From Bacteroidaceae bacterium (GTDB lineage Bacteria; Bacteroidota; Bacteroidia; Bacteroidales; Bacteroidaceae), in assembly GCA_017464815.1 (NCBI GenBank), contig JAFTYI010000025.1, forward strand, positions 1-64,000: a stretch of DNA of 64,000 nt, given 5' to 3'. Made by a program: the position numbers and the translations under genes. Under the pieces are notes generated by a model. It had not been told where the DNA came from and made no database searches. It worked only from the letters and a program-made list of their open reading frames with translations. This document shows, piece after piece, positions 61,611 through 64,000 of this stretch (positions within the stretch are counted from its first letter, which is position 1; each line of letters opens with the position of its first letter).

Positions 61611-62321
61611 ATGCTAAAAGGACTCATTTTCGACTACGGTGGCACGCTCGACACCAATGGTGTGCATTGGGCAGAGGTGCTGTGGAGGCAATACGAAGCC
61701 ATCGGATTGCCCGTTGCAAAGGCCGACTTCCGCGAGGCATATGTCCACGGCGAGCGCACGATGGGCAAGCAGCCACTGGTGAAGCCCACCGACGATTTCC
61801 GTCAGGTGTTGCTCATCAAGTGCCGCCTGCAACTCCAGTTCTTGGCCGACAAGGGAGTGTTGGATGCGGCGGTATTCCCCGTCGGGGAGTATGCCGCCCG
61901 CATTGCCGAAGGCGGTTATCGGGTAGCTCGTGAGGTGACCTGTTCTGCCTCAAAAGTGCTCCAAAGGTTAAAAACACAATATAATTTAGTGCTTGTTTCA
62001 AACTTTTATGGAAACATTCACGCTGTTTTGGAAGATTTTGGTTTACTTTGCCATTTCAAAGCAGTGGTGGAGTCATCGGTGGTGGGTGTGCGCAAGCCCG
62101 ACCCTGCCATTTTCGCCCTCGGCGTGGAGGCGTTGGGCCTGAGGCCCGACGAGGTGCTCGTGGTGGGCGACTCCTTCACAAAGGACATCCTGCCCGCCCG
62201 CTCCCTCGGGTGCCACACCGTGTGGCTCCGTGGCATCGGATGGGAGCCTGAGGAGCACGACCCGTCGCTCCCCGATGCCGTGATTGGTAGTTTGGAGGAG
62301 GTAGAAGAAAACATAATATAA
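61611..62321 (+). CDS. HAD-superfamily protein
   Basis: 236 aa HAD hydrolase fold: motif I FDYGGTLD (7-14), motif II VSNFYGN, motif III Lys in VRKPDPAIF, motif IV VVGDSFTKD. Motif I has Gly at the +2 position where phosphatases have Asp (DxD); phosphonatase-like enzymes also lack it. So ordinary phosphatase chemistry is doubtful. About 110 bp in the middle (61955-62063) is strikingly A+T rich against GC-rich flanks. 15 bp ahead of the inositol phosphate synthase. Confidence 0.85.
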   Translation: MLKGLIFDYGGTLDTNGVHWAEVLWRQYEAIGLPVAKADFREAYVHGERTMGKQPLVKPTDDFRQVLLIKCRLQLQFLADKGVLDAAVFPVGEYAARIAEGGYRVAREVTCSASKVLQRLKTQYNLVLVSNFYGNIHAVLEDFGLLCHFKAVVESSVVGVRKPDPAIFALGVEALGLRPDEVLVVGDSFTKDILPARSLGCHTVWLRGIGWEPEEHDPSLPDAVIGSLEEVEENII

Positions 62322-62336
62322 AAAAAAGACAAGAAT

Positions 62337-63644
62337 ATGAACAACCAAAGTGTAAAGCCTGCAGAAGGCAAATTGGGAATTATGGTGGTGGGCCTTGGAG
62401 CCGTCACCTCCACCTTCATCACCGGTGTGCTGATGGCCCGCAAGGGGCTGACAAAGCCCGTAGGCTCCATGACGCAGTACGACAAAATCCGCGTGGGACG
62501 GGGAGCCGAGAAAAAGTATCTGCCCTACTCCGAGATAGTGCCCCTGGCAAGCCTCGACGACATCGTCTTCGGCGCGTGGGACGTCTATCCCGCCGACGCC
62601 TACCGCTCGGCCATCTATTGCGAGGTGCTGAAGGAGAAGGACATCAACCCCGTGCGCGACGAGCTGGAGAAAATCGTCCCCATGAAGGCCGCCTTTGACA
62701 AGAACTTTGCCAAGCGCCTCGATGGCGACAACGTGAAGGATTGCCGCACCCGTTGGGAGATGGTGGAGCAGTTGCGCGAGGACATCCGCCGATTCAAGCA
62801 CGAGAACGGATGCGACCGCATCGTGGTGGCATGGGCCGCTTCGACGGAAATCTACGTGCCCGTCTACGAACCCGTGCACGGCTCGCTGGCAGCCCTCGAG
62901 CAGGCCATGAAGGACAACGACACCGAACACATCGCCCCCTCGATGTGCTACGCCTATGCCGCCCTCTCCGAAGGGGCACCCTTCATCATGGGAGCACCCA
63001 ACACCACGGTGGACATACCCGCCATGTGGGAGCTGGCCGAGAAGACCCGCATGCCCATTGCCGGCAAGGACTTCAAGACGGGGCAGACGCTCGTCAAGTC
63101 GGGCTTCGCACCCATCATCGGCACCCGTTGCCTGGGGCTGAACGGATGGTTCTCAACCAACATCCTCGGCAACCGCGACGGACTGGTGCTCGACGAACCC
63201 GAGAACTTCCGCACCAAGGAGGTGTCGAAACTCTCCACACTGGAGTCCATCCTCGTGCCCGAGGCGCAGCCCGACCTCTACACCGACTACTACCACAAGG
63301 TGCGCATCAACTACTATCCCCCGCGCAACGACGACAAGGAGGGGTGGGACAACATCGACATCTTCGGATGGATGGGCTACCCCATGCAGGTGAAAATCAA
63401 CTTCCTCTGCCGCGACTCCATCCTGGCAGCCCCCCTGCTGCTTGACCTCTGCCTGCTGTCCGACCTTGCCGCCCGTGCCGGTCGCTACGGCATCCAGCGC
63501 TTCCTCAGCTTCTACCTGAAGTCGCCCATGTATGACTACCGCACCGACGAGGTGCCCGTCAACCACCTCTTCCAGCAATACACCATGCTGAAGAACGCCA
63601 TCCGCGAAATGGGCGGTTACGAGGCCGACGAGGAGGTGGATTGA
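62337..63644 (+). CDS. Myo-inositol-3-phosphate (inositol-1-phosphate) synthase
   Basis: 435 aa. Converts glucose 6-phosphate to inositol phosphate with internal NAD recycling. The Rossmann motif is VVGLGAVTSTFITGV (about 13-27); NTTVDIP, GKDFKTGQT with the catalytic lysines, LGNRDG and YYHKVRINYYPPR are typical of the family. It supplies inositol for inositol lipids, as in other Bacteroidetes that make phosphatidylinositol or inositol sphingolipids. Last gene of the operon. Confidence 0.94.
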   Translation: MNNQSVKPAEGKLGIMVVGLGAVTSTFITGVLMARKGLTKPVGSMTQYDKIRVGRGAEKKYLPYSEIVPLASLDDIVFGAWDVYPADAYRSAIYCEVLKEKDINPVRDELEKIVPMKAAFDKNFAKRLDGDNVKDCRTRWEMVEQLREDIRRFKHENGCDRIVVAWAASTEIYVPVYEPVHGSLAALEQAMKDNDTEHIAPSMCYAYAALSEGAPFIMGAPNTTVDIPAMWELAEKTRMPIAGKDFKTGQTLVKSGFAPIIGTRCLGLNGWFSTNILGNRDGLVLDEPENFRTKEVSKLSTLESILVPEAQPDLYTDYYHKVRINYYPPRNDDKEGWDNIDIFGWMGYPMQVKINFLCRDSILAAPLLLDLCLLSDLAARAGRYGIQRFLSFYLKSPMYDYRTDEVPVNHLFQQYTMLKNAIREMGGYEADEEVD

Positions 63645-63659
63645 TGATTGTTAACAAAC

Positions 63660-63898
63660 CTTAGCCTTGGGATGTTCCCCCTTCATCCCAAGGCTGAGCC
63701 TGCCTTATCCCAAGGCTGAGCCTCGTTCAGTCCCCCCCCGACTGTCCCTCGCTTTCAGTCCCCCCCGACTGAAAAGGTCGCCCCTGTCCGTCGCCTGTGC
63801 CATCCTCACTCCCCCCCCCGTGCCATTTCGTTTCTCCCTCAGTATGGCACGCGGATGACGCGGATTTTCTAATTTTTTAGACGCGGATGACGCGGATG
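63660..63898. repeat. Hairpin, third partial dispersed repeat, C-runs and CGCGGATGA repeats
   Basis: AGCCTTGGGATG (63663-63674) pairs with CATCCCAAGGCT (63684-63695), a likely terminator stem. CATCCCAAGGCTGAGCCTGC (63684-63703) and the following bases to 63725 repeat the core of the elements at 18.7 and 37.8 kb. C-runs and CCCGACTG words follow. ACGCGGATGACGCGGAT occurs twice near 63849 and 63881. 63645-64000 has no supported gene. Confidence 0.55.
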
Positions 63899-64000
63899 TT
63901 TTGTTTTCCTCCTCCATCGTTTTGTCATCCTGAACGGAGTTTACGGAGTGAAGGATCTCTTGTGCATCCACTTTTTTCATTACTCCTGCTCCCGTTCACA

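Noticed and set aside
63705..63980. Minus-strand 91-codon frame at the window end
   Set aside because: It runs across C-runs and CGCGGATGA repeats and shows no protein-like pattern.

Overview
This window is almost certainly chromosomal DNA from a member of the Bacteroidales (Bacteroidaceae/Prevotellaceae type). The reasons are the many TTTG / TAnnTTTG promoters with a 19-20 bp spacer, near-absence of Shine-Dalgarno sites, and family-restricted genes: DUF1599, DUF5606, DUF3276, DUF4837, HU-HIG, DUF4922, a 308-aa NusB and a phosphoglycerate-mutase-like homoserine kinase candidate. About 50 protein genes and one initiator tRNA are supported. The left third is richer in A+T and in accessory genes; the right third is G+C rich and dense.

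Layout. 0-5 kb: edge of a probable IS982-type transposase, a TrkH/TrkA potassium uptake pair (TrkA apparently truncated), an SPFH / Arc-like / DUF1648 operon and a Fic protein. 5-19 kb: a MITE-like element, CCA-adding enzyme, three unrelated P-loop ATPases of the mobile AAA_14/archaeal-ATPase kinds, a TlpA-type thioredoxin pair with its own membrane-anchored regulator, a GH43 enzyme, and a 1-kb gene-free stretch full of repeats. 19-25 kb: lipoprotein and threonine operon (thrA, homoserine kinase-like, thrC). 25-34 kb: tRNA-fMet, glutamate dehydrogenase, ndk, an M23/LysM peptidase and the DUF1599-DoxX-tpiA-SPOR-folE run. 34-41 kb: GH3 enzyme, DUF454, a PurF-like protein without the glutaminase cysteine, pepT. 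41-47 kb: nusB-yajC-YbbR-coaE-DUF5606, then DUF3276, L25, pth, S4 protein. 47-53 kb: AmpG-like transporter, SpoIID protein and a GT2/DUF4922 fusion. 53-64 kb: HU-HIG, rlmN, DUF4837, pdxA, then a likely inositol-phospholipid operon (NTP transferase, ATP-grasp, CDP-alcohol phosphatidyltransferase, LPG-synthase-TM protein, HAD protein, inositol-3-phosphate synthase).

The most interesting system is the last one. It has myo-inositol phosphate synthase, a sugar-phosphate nucleotidyltransferase and a CDP-alcohol phosphotransferase. This fits a route in which inositol phosphate is first activated as CDP-inositol and then transferred to diacylglycerol, instead of the CDP-diacylglycerol route. Two of its enzymes have altered signature motifs.

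Outside the genes the window is unusually rich in structured non-coding DNA. There is a ~245-bp element in two inverted copies, with ARG-box-like palindromes. A promoter family conserves the 19-bp spacer as well as the boxes. Three operator arrays sit at ATPase and thioredoxin genes. Minisatellites are present, several in reading frame inside proteins. These are read directly from sequence; functions assigned to them are inference.
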